Assembly: GCA_964577305.1 (NCBI GenBank)
Contig: CAZNYS010000029.1
Span: 1 to 41,609 of the forward strand
Source: UBA9300 sp964577305
GTDB taxonomy: Bacteria; Bacteroidota; Bacteroidia; Bacteroidales; VadinHA17
Reading direction: 5' to 3'
DNA: 41,609 nucleotides
The notes beneath the pieces are model-generated. The model ran no database searches and was not told where the DNA came from. It saw nothing but the letters and a program-made list of their open reading frames with translations. A program made the translations under genes and the position numbers. Below, one piece after another: positions 1 to 7,313 of this stretch. Positions within the stretch are counted from its first letter, which is position 1. Each line of letters begins with the position of its first letter.

Positions 1-142
1 GCTATACAGAAAATAAATTACCGACTTAAGAATTTAGTCGGACAATAGTGATTTATTATTTATGATTTATTATTTAATCTATTAATTGTGAGAATAAAAG
101 CGAGTAGTAATTATCAGTGTTTAAGCGGTTTAAGAGTTGATT

Positions 143-188
143 TGTTATAAAGTTTATAAAGTTTATAAAGTTGATAAGGTTGATAAAG
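143..188. repeat. Tandem nonamers GTT(T/G)ATAAA
   Basis: About five consecutive units of the form GTTTATAAA or GTTGATAAA/G are visible. The same nonamer variants recur 12.5 kb away at 12642-12668. The function is unknown. The AT-rich units show no spacer structure like that of a CRISPR array. Confidence 0.8.
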
Positions 189-244
189 TAATGAATCACC
201 CTGGTGCATTTTGAATATTAAGCGACCGCTCATTCCATTTTCGT

Positions 245-373
245 CCACCGAAGCTTTACAAAATCGGATATTCCATTAATCCATCATTGCTCGCTCCCAC
301 CAGCTACAATCACTGACCGCTCGCGAGCTCGCAGCCCTCGTTTGCTTTCGGCAAACTCACGTTACTCGGTTCC
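245..373 (+). repeat. Composite palindromic intergenic repeat, copy A
   Basis: Two modules are present. At 245-259, CCACCGAAGCTTTAC matches the CCTCCGAAGCTTTGC hairpin module of copy C. At 323-373 there is a GAGCTCG box, then the hairpin TTGC-TTTCG-GCAA, then a CTCGG box. The second module aligns nearly base for base with copies B (14649-14697, minus strand) and C (39851-39899). Confidence 0.65.
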
Positions 374-470
374 ATCATTCCAATTTTGTCCGCTGCAGCT
401 GAACTTAAGTAACAAATAGTTGTTCATTTAAGACAGGCAGTATTACTATTTACCTGTGTAAAAATATCAT

Positions 471-478
471 TATCTTTG
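471..478 (+). promoter_or_regulatory. Putative thrS operon -7 element
   Basis: TATCTTTG is an exact match to the Bacteroidota -7 consensus TAnnTTTG and lies 30 bp before the thrS start. No clear TTG -33 element is present at the usual spacing. Confidence 0.5.
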
Positions 479-507
479 CATCCTGATTATTAAACAGAAC
501 AAACAAT

Positions 508-2445
508 ATGATCAATATAAAGTTTCCGGATAACTCAGTAAAGAAATTTATACCGGGAGTTAGCAGTCTGGAAATAGCAAAGAGTATAAGCCCCGGACTT
601 GCCAGAGAGGTATACGCATCAACAGTCAACGGGGATTTAAGAGATCTTACCAGACCTGTCAATGAAGATTCTTCCATTGTTTTTCATAAATGGGAAGACA
701 GGGAAGCAAAGCATACCTTCTGGCATACCAGCGCCCACCTTATGGCATCTGCCCTGGAAGAGTTATACCCCGGGATCAAGTTTGGCATTGGGCCATCCGT
801 TGAGAATGGTTTTTATTATGACGTTGACCCGGGTGACGGTGTAGTGATCAGTGAGGCAGACCTCCCGGTTATAGAGGATAAAATGAGGGAACTGGCTAAG
901 AAAAATAACAGGGTGGAAAGGATTGAGATAAGCAAGGCAGACGCCATGAAGCTGTTCACAGAAAAAGGTGATGAATATAAAACAGAGCTTATCAGCGAAC
1001 TTGAGGATGGTACCATTTCATTATATAAGCTGGGTAACTTCACAGACCTGTGTCGTGGTCCTCACCTGCCTGATACTGAAAATATAAAAGCCATCAAACT
1101 GCTGAGTGTGGCAGGTGCATACTGGAAGGGAGATGAAAAAAGGAAAATGATGACCAGGATCTACGGTATCACATTCCCAAAACAAAAGCTCCTTGATGAA
1201 TACCTTGCTATGCTTGAAGAAGCTAAAAAGCGTGACCACCGGAGAATAGGTAAAGAGCTTGAACTGTTTGCCTTCTCGCAGAAGGTTGGCATGGGTCTGC
1301 CCTTATGGTTACCACGGGGGGCTGAGCTTAGACAAAGGTTGATAGACTTTATGACTGCCGAACTTAAGCACAGGGGTTACACTATTGTATCAACCCCTCA
1401 TATTGGCAATGTTGAATTATACAAAATATCGGGGCATTATGAAAAATACGGGTCTGACTCATTTCAGCCTATGAATACTCCGCAGGAAGGAGAACAATTT
1501 ATGCTTAAACCCATGAACTGCCCGCATCATTGTGAGATATTTAATGCTACTTCACATTCCTACAAGGACCTGCCTGTTCGCATGGCCGAATTTGGTACTG
1601 TGTACAGGTATGAGCAACACGGGGAACTTCATGGCCTGACAAGAGTAAGGAGTTTCACACAGGATGATGCTCATCATTTTTGTGAACCTGACCAGATGAA
1701 GGAAGAGTTCAAAAAAATCATTGACCTTGTACAATGGGTCTTCAAATCACTCAACTTCAATGACTATACAGCACAGATATCATTACGCGATGCATCCAAC
1801 AAAGAAAAATATATAGGAAACGACGAGAACTGGGAGAAAGCTCAGAAGGCTATAATTGAAGCTGCCGGTGAGAAAGAACTGGATACAACCTTGGTAGAAG
1901 GTGAAGCAGCATTTTACGGACCAAAACTAGATTTCATGGTTAGAGATGCCATTGGCCGTGAATGGCAGCTGGGGACAATTCAGGTAGATTATAACCTGCC
2001 GGAACGTTTCGACATGTCTTATATTGGCGCAGATAGTCAAAAACACAGGCCTGTTCTATTACACAGGGCAATATTCGGAAGCCTTGAAAGGTTTGTTGCT
2101 GTACTGATAGAAAGTACGGCAGGCAAATTCCCCCTCTGGCTGAGCCCCGACCAGGTTATTATACTGCCAATCAGTGAAAAATACCATGATTATTCAAAAA
2201 AAGTTTTAAATTTCTTAAATAATTCCGATATTCGCACACTGATCGACGAACGTAATGAAAAGATAGGTAAGAAGATAAGGGATAACGAGTTAAAGAGGAT
2301 CCCATATCTTCTTATAATAGGTGAGAAGGAAGAAAAATCTTCTACCGTATCTGTCAGAAGGCAGGGTGAAGGTGATCTGGGAATAATGAAACTGGAAGAT
2401 TTTGTTGATTTTATAAGGGAACAGGTTAAAAACGAATTAAAATAG
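508..2445 (+). CDS. thrS: Threonine--tRNA ligase
   Basis: This is a cytoplasmic class II aminoacyl-tRNA synthetase that charges tRNA-Thr with threonine. At 645 residues it is full length. The N-terminal TGS domain (about 1-65) is followed by the editing domain, with HTSAH near residue 73 and DLCRGPH near residue 180. The catalytic core includes the zinc-site segment MKPMNCPHH (Cys338) and the motif 2 region with VYRYEQHGELHGLTR. An anticodon-binding domain forms the last 100 or so residues. It is the first gene of a thrS-infC-rpmI-rplT operon, as in many bacteria; the infC start lies 49 bp downstream. No E. coli-like thrS operator structure was recognised. Identification is secure. Confidence 0.98.
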   Translation: MINIKFPDNSVKKFIPGVSSLEIAKSISPGLAREVYASTVNGDLRDLTRPVNEDSSIVFHKWEDREAKHTFWHTSAHLMASALEELYPGIKFGIGPSVENGFYYDVDPGDGVVISEADLPVIEDKMRELAKKNNRVERIEISKADAMKLFTEKGDEYKTELISELEDGTISLYKLGNFTDLCRGPHLPDTENIKAIKLLSVAGAYWKGDEKRKMMTRIYGITFPKQKLLDEYLAMLEEAKKRDHRRIGKELELFAFSQKVGMGLPLWLPRGAELRQRLIDFMTAELKHRGYTIVSTPHIGNVELYKISGHYEKYGSDSFQPMNTPQEGEQFMLKPMNCPHHCEIFNATSHSYKDLPVRMAEFGTVYRYEQHGELHGLTRVRSFTQDDAHHFCEPDQMKEEFKKIIDLVQWVFKSLNFNDYTAQISLRDASNKEKYIGNDENWEKAQKAIIEAAGEKELDTTLVEGEAAFYGPKLDFMVRDAIGREWQLGTIQVDYNLPERFDMSYIGADSQKHRPVLLHRAIFGSLERFVAVLIESTAGKFPLWLSPDQVIILPISEKYHDYSKKVLNFLNNSDIRTLIDERNEKIGKKIRDNELKRIPYLLIIGEKEEKSSTVSVRRQGEGDLGIMKLEDFVDFIREQVKNELK

Positions 2446-2480
2446 TAGAAAAAAAATAATATCTGCAAAATTAAAATATA

Positions 2481-2486
2481 AGGAGG
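2481..2486 (+). promoter_or_regulatory. Shine-Dalgarno AGGAGG fixing an AUA start for infC
   Basis: A perfect AGGAGG lies 8 nt before an in-frame ATA at 2495-2497. The first in-frame ATG (2516) has no ribosome-binding site in front of it. Strong Shine-Dalgarno sites are otherwise rare in this window, so the spacing is a good argument for initiation at AUA. Confidence 0.75.
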
Positions 2487-2494
2487 AACAAACC

Positions 2495-3049
2495 ATAGCA
2501 GTACCAAAAAGAAACATGCCACCCAGAAGACGCGATGACAGAATGCCTCACAGGATAAATAATCGCATTACTGCCAAAGTAGTAAGGGTTGTGGGAGATA
2601 ATGTTGAACCACAGGTAATGTCAATAGGTGAAGCTATCAGGCTTGCTGACGAGATGGAACTCGATCTGGTTGAGATATCTCCAAAGGCTGATCCACCTGT
2701 TTGTAAGATAGTTGATTATCAGAAGTTTCTTTATCAGCAGAAAAAGAAACAGAAAGAAATGAAGGCTAAAACCAGTAAAGTGGTGGTTAAGGAAATAAGA
2801 TTCGGCCCAAATACTGATGATCATGACTATAACTTTAAGTTGAAACATGCTATCAAGTTCCTTGAAGATGGCGCTAAATTAAAAGCATACGTGTTCTTTA
2901 AAGGACGATCAATATTATTCAAGGAGAAAGGTGAAATACTCCTCCTCAGACTGGCTCAGGACCTCGAAGAATATGGTGTAGTTGAGCAAATGCCCAAACT
3001 GGAGGGAAAGAGGATGACAATAACCTTTTCTCCAAAAAAGAAAAAATAG
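2495..3049 (+). CDS. infC: Translation initiation factor IF-3
   Basis: IF-3 binds the 30S subunit, proofreads start-codon/initiator-tRNA pairing and prevents premature 50S joining. The conserved N-domain stretch NRITAKVVRVVGDNVEP, the linker rich in Lys, and the C-domain segments EIRFGPNTDDHDYNFK and VFFKGRSILFKEKGE are all present. From ATG 2516 the product is 177 residues; from the ATA at 2495 it is 184 and begins (M)AVPKRNM. I prefer the ATA because of the AGGAGG at 2481 and because infC genes in other bacteria also use rare start codons (AUU in E. coli) for self-regulation by IF-3. The gene lies between thrS and rpmI in the standard operon. The function is certain; the start is inferred. 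Confidence 0.95.
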   Translation: MAVPKRNMPPRRRDDRMPHRINNRITAKVVRVVGDNVEPQVMSIGEAIRLADEMELDLVEISPKADPPVCKIVDYQKFLYQQKKKQKEMKAKTSKVVVKEIRFGPNTDDHDYNFKLKHAIKFLEDGAKLKAYVFFKGRSILFKEKGEILLLRLAQDLEEYGVVEQMPKLEGKRMTITFSPKKKK

Positions 3050-3080
3050 GTTCTTTCAAATTATATAAAAACTGTACGAA

Positions 3081-3278
3081 ATGCCAAAAATGAAAACCAA
3101 TCCCGGTGCAAAAAAAAGATTTTCTTTTACCGGATCGGGAAAGATAAAGCGTAAGCATGCGTACAAAAGCCATATTCTCACTAAGAAATCAACCAAACGG
3201 AAGAGGAATCTTACCTATTCCGGCCTGGTTGACAAAGCAGATGAGAAGAATGTTAAAATTCTACTGGCTAAGAAGTAA
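3081..3278 (+). CDS. rpmI: 50S ribosomal protein L35
   Basis: A 65-residue basic protein beginning MPKMKTNPGAKKRF, typical in length and sequence for bL35, a structural protein of the large subunit. It follows infC by 31 bp and is separated from rplT by a 102-bp gap that can fold into a stable hairpin. Identification is secure from the N-terminus and the gene order. Confidence 0.98.
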   Translation: MPKMKTNPGAKKRFSFTGSGKIKRKHAYKSHILTKKSTKRKRNLTYSGLVDKADEKNVKILLAKK

Positions 3279-3317
3279 TGTATACGCTGGAGAGAGAGAA
3301 TTAAATGAGTATTAACA

Positions 3318-3364
3318 GAATGTGTAGCCCTGTAAGACTCCATGAACATGGAGCGCTCACATTC
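3318..3364 (+). promoter_or_regulatory. Bulged stem-loop between rpmI and rplT, candidate L20 autoregulatory site
   Basis: GAATGTG at 3318-3324 pairs with CACATTC at 3358-3364, AGC at 3326-3328 with GCT at 3355-3357, and CTCCATG at 3338-3344 with CATGGAG at 3347-3353. A 9-nt one-sided internal loop (3329-3337) separates the helices. In other bacteria L20 represses this operon by binding irregular stems that mimic 23S rRNA. The fold ends 16 nt before the rplT start, a sensible place for such a control. The pairing is seen; the role is inferred. Confidence 0.5.
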
Positions 3365-3380
3365 AATAAATTGAAGAATT

Positions 3381-3725
3381 ATGCCAAGATCAACTAATTC
3401 AGTTGCTTCAAGAAACAGAAGGAAAAAAGTACTGAAGCAAACCAAAGGTCAATTCGGTCGCAGAAAAAATGTTTATACGGTTGCTGTAAACGCACTTGAA
3501 AAAGGAATGCAGTACTCGTACCGCGACAGGAAAAAGAAAAAAGGTAATTTCAGATCACTGTGGATTCAGAGAATCAATGCCGCAACAAGACAATATGATA
3601 TGAGCTATTCAGAATTCATGGGTAAGATTAATAAAAAAGGAATTGCATTGAACAGGAAAACACTTGCTGACCTGGCAATGAACCATCCTGATGCCTTTAA
3701 AGCAATTGTCGAGAAAGTAAAATAA
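3381..3725 (+). CDS. rplT: 50S ribosomal protein L20
   Basis: A 114-residue, very basic protein beginning MPRSTNSVASRNRRKKVLK, with the family's segments YRDRKKKKGNFRSLWIQRINAA and LADLAMNHPDAFKAIVE. bL20 is needed for early large-subunit assembly and, in species studied, represses its own operon. It is the last gene of the thrS-infC-rpmI-rplT operon and is followed by a strong terminator. Confidence 0.98.
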   Translation: MPRSTNSVASRNRRKKVLKQTKGQFGRRKNVYTVAVNALEKGMQYSYRDRKKKKGNFRSLWIQRINAATRQYDMSYSEFMGKINKKGIALNRKTLADLAMNHPDAFKAIVEKVK

Positions 3726-3753
3726 TTTATTAACATATTTTGAAAGAACCTGA

Positions 3754-3788
3754 AAAGGGCGTCCTTGTTAAACATGGACGCCCTTTTT
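3754..3788 (+). terminator. Rho-independent terminator of the thrS-rplT operon
   Basis: An 11-bp perfect stem (AAAGGGCGTCC at 3754-3764 with its complement at 3776-3786), an 11-nt loop and a T run at 3784-3788 lie 29 bp after the rplT stop. Confidence 0.92.
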
Positions 3789-4033
3789 ATTACCTCAAAT
3801 TCTTATTTACTTATAATTATTATACTGCCATAATGTCTTGTTGATTTAAATTATATCGGTCATTGTGTCATGCTGCAAGTTTTGTAATCCTGTACTAATT
3901 TACATGACTGGTATTTTAATATACTGATTTTTAAATAGTTATTTATTTGCCCTCGAATCTGGCCTTATACGATGGCACAGGATTTGAAAAATAGGTGGTA
4001 AATTGTATAACTTAAACAATGGAGGATAAAACA
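3789..4033. other. AT-rich gap upstream of hsp20
   Basis: Between the rplT terminator and the Hsp20 start there is no ORF worth calling. A good TAnnTTTG promoter is not obvious. The only structured element seen is the 19-bp dyad at 4002-4020 next to the ribosome-binding site. Confidence 0.6.
4002..4020. promoter_or_regulatory. Near-perfect 19-bp dyad abutting the hsp20 ribosome-binding site
   Basis: ATTGTATAA-C-TTAAACAAT is a palindrome with one mismatched pair (A opposite A). It ends directly before GGAGG (4021-4025). The location is like that of CIRCE or other heat-shock operators, but the sequence is not CIRCE. It could be a repressor site; I see no convincing RNA thermometer pairing with the Shine-Dalgarno itself. 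Confidence 0.4.
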
Positions 4034-4465
4034 ATGACAATAGCAAGATTTCCTTTTTTACCATCATCAGTGCTTGACCGTTTCTGGGACGATGAATTGA
4101 TGAACAGGGCAAACTCTAATTATTCATCTACCAATACCAGTTTGCCGGCAGTGAATATTAAAGAGAGTGATGATGATTTCATGATCGAAGTGGCAGCACC
4201 GGGAATGAAAAAAGAAGATTTCTCAATTAACTACGATAATGGCCGTCTGACTATTTCTTCTGAGAAAGAAGAAGAAAATGTCGATGAGAATTATAATCGC
4301 AGGGAATTCAGTTACCAGTCTTTCTGCAGGAGTTTTAAGGTGGCCGATAATGTAATCGACAACCAGAAAATCAAGGCAAAATACGAAGGTGGCATTCTGT
4401 GTATCACTCTGCCAAAAAGAGAAGAGATTAAGCCAAAACCTGCAAAGCAGATCACAATTAGCTAA
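4034..4465 (+). CDS. Hsp20/alpha-crystallin family small heat shock protein
   Basis: An ATP-independent holdase that binds unfolding proteins in the cytoplasm. The 143-residue product has a short N-terminal arm (MTIARFPFLPSSVLDRFWDD), then an alpha-crystallin domain (PAVNIKESDDDFMIEVAAPGMKKEDFSI through KYEGGILCITLPK) and a short C-terminal tail. An ATG at 4019 is also in frame, but GGAGG at 4021-4025 sits 8 nt before the ATG at 4034, which I therefore take as the start. clpB follows 84 bp downstream, so disaggregase and holdase are probably induced together. A 19-bp dyad lies upstream. Confidence 0.95.
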   Translation: MTIARFPFLPSSVLDRFWDDELMNRANSNYSSTNTSLPAVNIKESDDDFMIEVAAPGMKKEDFSINYDNGRLTISSEKEEENVDENYNRREFSYQSFCRSFKVADNVIDNQKIKAKYEGGILCITLPKREEIKPKPAKQITIS

Positions 4466-4491
4466 GGGGAAGATAAATAGGTGTGACAAAT

Positions 4492-4529
4492 GATTGCTGC
4501 AGGATGTAAATGATCAACTTGCAGCAATC
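4492..4529 (+). promoter_or_regulatory. 10-bp perfect inverted repeat between hsp20 and clpB
   Basis: GATTGCTGCA at 4492-4501 is the exact reverse complement of TGCAGCAATC at 4520-4529, with an 18-nt loop. No T run follows, so a simple terminator is unlikely. It sits 20 nt before the clpB start and could be an RNA processing or attenuation hairpin, or a protein-binding site. Confidence 0.5.
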
Positions 4530-4549
4530 GGTATTAAATAATAAGTAAT

Positions 4550-7150
4550 ATGCAATTCGATAAGTTTACCATAAAATCACAGGAATCGATCCAGAGGGCA
4601 CAGCAACTGGCTATGGAAAATGAACATCAGGCCATTGAATGCGGACATCTGTTGAAAGGAATAATGGAGACTGATGATAATATACTTCCATATGTATTTA
4701 AAAAACTATCAATAAATGCCCAGGTACTCAACAGTGCCCTTGAAAGTATATTAAGCTCTTACCCAAAAGTAAGCGGAGGCCAGGTATACCTTTCTGATTC
4801 AGCAAACAGGGCACTGGTATCCGCACGCAGAGAAGCAGAAGGATCAGGTGATGAATATGTATCTCTTGAACATATACTTATTGGTTTGCTTAATACTTCT
4901 GATGATGTTTCAACTCTCCTGAAAGACAGCGGTCTCAATACCAAAGATCTTAAATCAATAATGAAAGAATTGCGTAAAGGCGGTAATGTTAACAGTCAGA
5001 ATGCCGAGGAAACATACAATGCACTTGGTAAATATGCGATAAACCTCAATGAAAGGGCCAGGAGCGGTAAACTTGACCCTGTAATAGGCCGTGATGATGA
5101 AATCAGGAGGGTATTGCAGATACTGGCACGGCGTACCAAGAACAACCCCATACTTGTTGGTGAGCCTGGTGTTGGAAAAACTGCTATAGCCGAAGGAATA
5201 GCTTTCAGGATAGTTAATGGTGATGTACCTGATGATCTGCTTCAGAAAAATATTTACTCACTTGATATGGGAGCTCTGATAGCAGGTGCCAAGTATAAGG
5301 GGGAATTTGAAGAACGTCTGAAGTCAGTTGTTAAGGAAGTGGTGCATTCAGATGGTAATGTTATACTCTTTATAGATGAAATACATACACTTGTTGGTGC
5401 CGGGGCTGGAGGTGAAGGGGCAATGGATGCAGCAAATATCCTTAAACCAGCCCTTTCAAAAGGCGAATTGCGGGCAGTGGGTGCTACCACACTCAATGAA
5501 TACCAGAAATATTTCGAAAAGGATAAAGCCCTGGAAAGAAGGTTTCAGAAAGTATTTATTGATGAACCGGACGAGGAAGACGCAATATCTATTCTCAGGG
5601 GCATAAAGGAACGATATGAAAATTACCATAAAATACGTATCAAGGATGAAGCAATTGTATCGGCTGTACAACTATCTGTAAGGTATATTAATGACCGTTT
5701 CCTGCCTGATAAGGCTATTGACCTTATAGATGAGGCAGCTGCTCACCTGAGGATTGAAATGAATTCAAAACCGGAAGAGATAGATGTGCTCGACAGGAAG
5801 ATACAACAGCTGGAAATTGAAAAAGTAGCCTTCAGCAGGGAGAAAGACAGGGAAAAGGTTGAAAAGATAAAGGAACAGCTGGCAAATCTTGAGGATGAGA
5901 GAAAGCAGCTCAACGCATTATGGGAAGAAGAAAAAAATGTTGTTACAGATATACAGAATATAAAACAACAGATAGAAAATTACAGGTACCAGGCCGAGAA
6001 GGCTGAAAGGGAATCGAACCTCGGAAAAGTGGCCGAGATAAGGTATGGACTGCTTCCTAAAGCAGAGTTGCAGCTTAAAGAGGCAATTGACAAATTGCAG
6101 CATTATGAAAAAGACGGTAAGCGACTGGTAAGAGAGGAAATAACCTCTGAAGATATTGCTGAAATAGTATCAAGATGGACCGGCATACCTGTAACCAGGA
6201 TGCTGCAGAGCGAAAAAGAAAAGCTGCTCATGATAGAGAAAGAGCTGCATAAGAGGGTAGTAGGACAGGACGAAGCGATAGAAGCCGTCGCTTCCGCAAT
6301 AAGAAGAAGCCGTACAGGCCTCTCCGATGAAAATCGTCCCGTAGGCTCTTTCCTGTTCCTTGGTACAACCGGCGTGGGTAAAACTGAACTTGCCAGGGCA
6401 CTGGCCGAATATCTCTTTAACGATGAATCACTCATGACCCGTATCGATATGAGTGAGTACCAGGAAAGGCATGCTGTCTCACGTCTCGTGGGTGCTCCTC
6501 CCGGGTATGTAGGTTATGATGAGGGTGGTCAGCTTACAGAAGCAGTAAGGAGAAAACCATACTCAGTAATACTGCTGGACGAGATCGAAAAAGCCCACCC
6601 TGACACCTTCAATATTTTACTTCAGGTACTCGAGGATGGAAGACTGACTGATAATAAAGGCAGGGTAGCTAATTTCAAAAATACAATAGTCATAATGACC
6701 TCTAACCTTGGATCAGAACTGATAAGGGAAAATTTTGAGGATTATAATGAAGCCAATGCAGAGCAGATAATCGAAAAAACCAGGAACCAGGTATTTGAAA
6801 TATTGAAAAAGAGCGTACGCCCTGAGTTCCTGAACAGGATAGATGAACTCATTATGTTCAAACCATTGACAAGGGCAGATATTAGAGGTATTATCGATAT
6901 TCAGCTTCACAGGCTCGAAAAAACACTGAAAAAACAGGATATAGGGTTTAATATCACGGATAGCTGTATCAGCTACCTCCAGGATAAAGGTTTTAATGTA
7001 CAGTTCGGAGCAAGGCCACTTAAACGCCTTATTCAGAAAGAAATAATTGATAAAATATCACTAGCTATACTGAAAGGAGATATTGATCAGGGGAATTCTG
7101 ATATTATTATCGACAGTGATGGAAAAGAAACGTTTATTAAGAAAGGCTAA
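4550..7150 (+). CDS. clpB: ATP-dependent chaperone ClpB
   Basis: A hexameric AAA+ disaggregase that extracts proteins from aggregates together with DnaK and small Hsps. The 866 residues fit the family. In order there are a Clp N-domain (1-145), a first ATPase with Walker A GEPGVGKT near 204-211, a coiled-coil M domain (about 400-530) rich in Glu/Lys, a second ATPase with GTTGVGKTE near 605-613 and RIDMSEYQERHAVSRLVGAPPGYVGY, and the C-terminal D2 small domain with FGARPLKRLIQ. The M domain distinguishes it from ClpA and ClpC. The stop codon TAA is part of the first unit of a GGCTAA hexamer array, so the last residues (KKG) may derive from repeat insertion. Confidence 0.97.
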   Translation: MQFDKFTIKSQESIQRAQQLAMENEHQAIECGHLLKGIMETDDNILPYVFKKLSINAQVLNSALESILSSYPKVSGGQVYLSDSANRALVSARREAEGSGDEYVSLEHILIGLLNTSDDVSTLLKDSGLNTKDLKSIMKELRKGGNVNSQNAEETYNALGKYAINLNERARSGKLDPVIGRDDEIRRVLQILARRTKNNPILVGEPGVGKTAIAEGIAFRIVNGDVPDDLLQKNIYSLDMGALIAGAKYKGEFEERLKSVVKEVVHSDGNVILFIDEIHTLVGAGAGGEGAMDAANILKPALSKGELRAVGATTLNEYQKYFEKDKALERRFQKVFIDEPDEEDAISILRGIKERYENYHKIRIKDEAIVSAVQLSVRYINDRFLPDKAIDLIDEAAAHLRIEMNSKPEEIDVLDRKIQQLEIEKVAFSREKDREKVEKIKEQLANLEDERKQLNALWEEEKNVVTDIQNIKQQIENYRYQAEKAERESNLGKVAEIRYGLLPKAELQLKEAIDKLQHYEKDGKRLVREEITSEDIAEIVSRWTGIPVTRMLQSEKEKLLMIEKELHKRVVGQDEAIEAVASAIRRSRTGLSDENRPVGSFLFLGTTGVGKTELARALAEYLFNDESLMTRIDMSEYQERHAVSRLVGAPPGYVGYDEGGQLTEAVRRKPYSVILLDEIEKAHPDTFNILLQVLEDGRLTDNKGRVANFKNTIVIMTSNLGSELIRENFEDYNEANAEQIIEKTRNQVFEILKKSVRPEFLNRIDELIMFKPLTRADIRGIIDIQLHRLEKTLKKQDIGFNITDSCISYLQDKGFNVQFGARPLKRLIQKEIIDKISLAILKGDIDQGNSDIIIDSDGKETFIKKG

Positions 7151-7202
7151 GGCTAAGGCTAAGGCTAAGGATAAGGCTAAGGATAAGGAAAGAGAGATGA
7201 GA
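7143..7202. repeat. Hexamer array (AAGGCT)n plus shared 18-mer at the clpB stop
   Basis: Eight consecutive hexamers of the AAGGCT/AAGGAT type occupy 7143-7190 and contain the clpB stop. The array runs into AAGGAAAGAGAGATGAGA (7185-7202), which occurs identically at 14633-14650. Related hexamer arrays are at 12625-12636, 14574-14585 and 39752-39775. Confidence 0.85.
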
Positions 7203-7208
7203 GATGAG

Positions 7209-7234
7209 AGGTGCAAGGTTTTGCGCCTTTTCTT
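7209..7234 (+). terminator. clpB terminator
   Basis: AGGTGCAA (7209-7216) pairs with TTGCGCCT (7221-7228) with one G:U pair and a 4-nt loop, and is followed by a T-rich tail. It lies between the convergent clpB and lepB genes. Confidence 0.75.
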
Positions 7235-7273
7235 ATTCATCACGGAGGACATAGAGAAACAGGAACACTGTGC

Positions 7274-7304
7274 CTGAACCCTGAACCCTGAGCCCTGTGC
7301 ACAG
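7274..7304. repeat. Heptamer repeats TGAACCC and palindrome CTGTGCACAG
   Basis: Three tandem TGAACCC-like heptamers (the third reads TGAGCCC) run into the perfect 10-bp palindrome CTGTGCACAG (7295-7304), just beyond the lepB stop on the other strand. No function is known. Confidence 0.6.
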
Positions 7305-7313
7305 CTTATACAC

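Larger units (their letters stand above)
1..507. other. Gene-free, repeat-rich region upstream of thrS
   Basis: No convincing coding sequence is present. A hairpin occupies 21-41 (CCGACT pairing with AGTCGG). A direct repeat ATTTATTATTTA occurs at 51-62 and 65-76. Degenerate nonamers of the GTTTATAAA/GTTGATAAA type run from about 143 to 188. A GC-richer stretch at about 245-373 matches intergenic repeats found elsewhere in the window. The thrS promoter lies at the right edge. No tRNA or other known RNA gene was recognised. Confidence 0.7.

Noticed and set aside
143..188. Possible CRISPR array in the tandem nonamers
   Set aside because: Units are 9 bp, adjacent and without spacers, and no cas gene is nearby.
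4002..4036. RNA thermometer at the hsp20 start
   Set aside because: The dyad does not pair with the GGAGG, and I found no good U-rich pairing partner for it.
7083..7277. Plus-strand ORF of Lys-Ala repeats (64 codons) over the clpB end
   Set aside because: It is only the AAGGCT hexamer array read in another frame.
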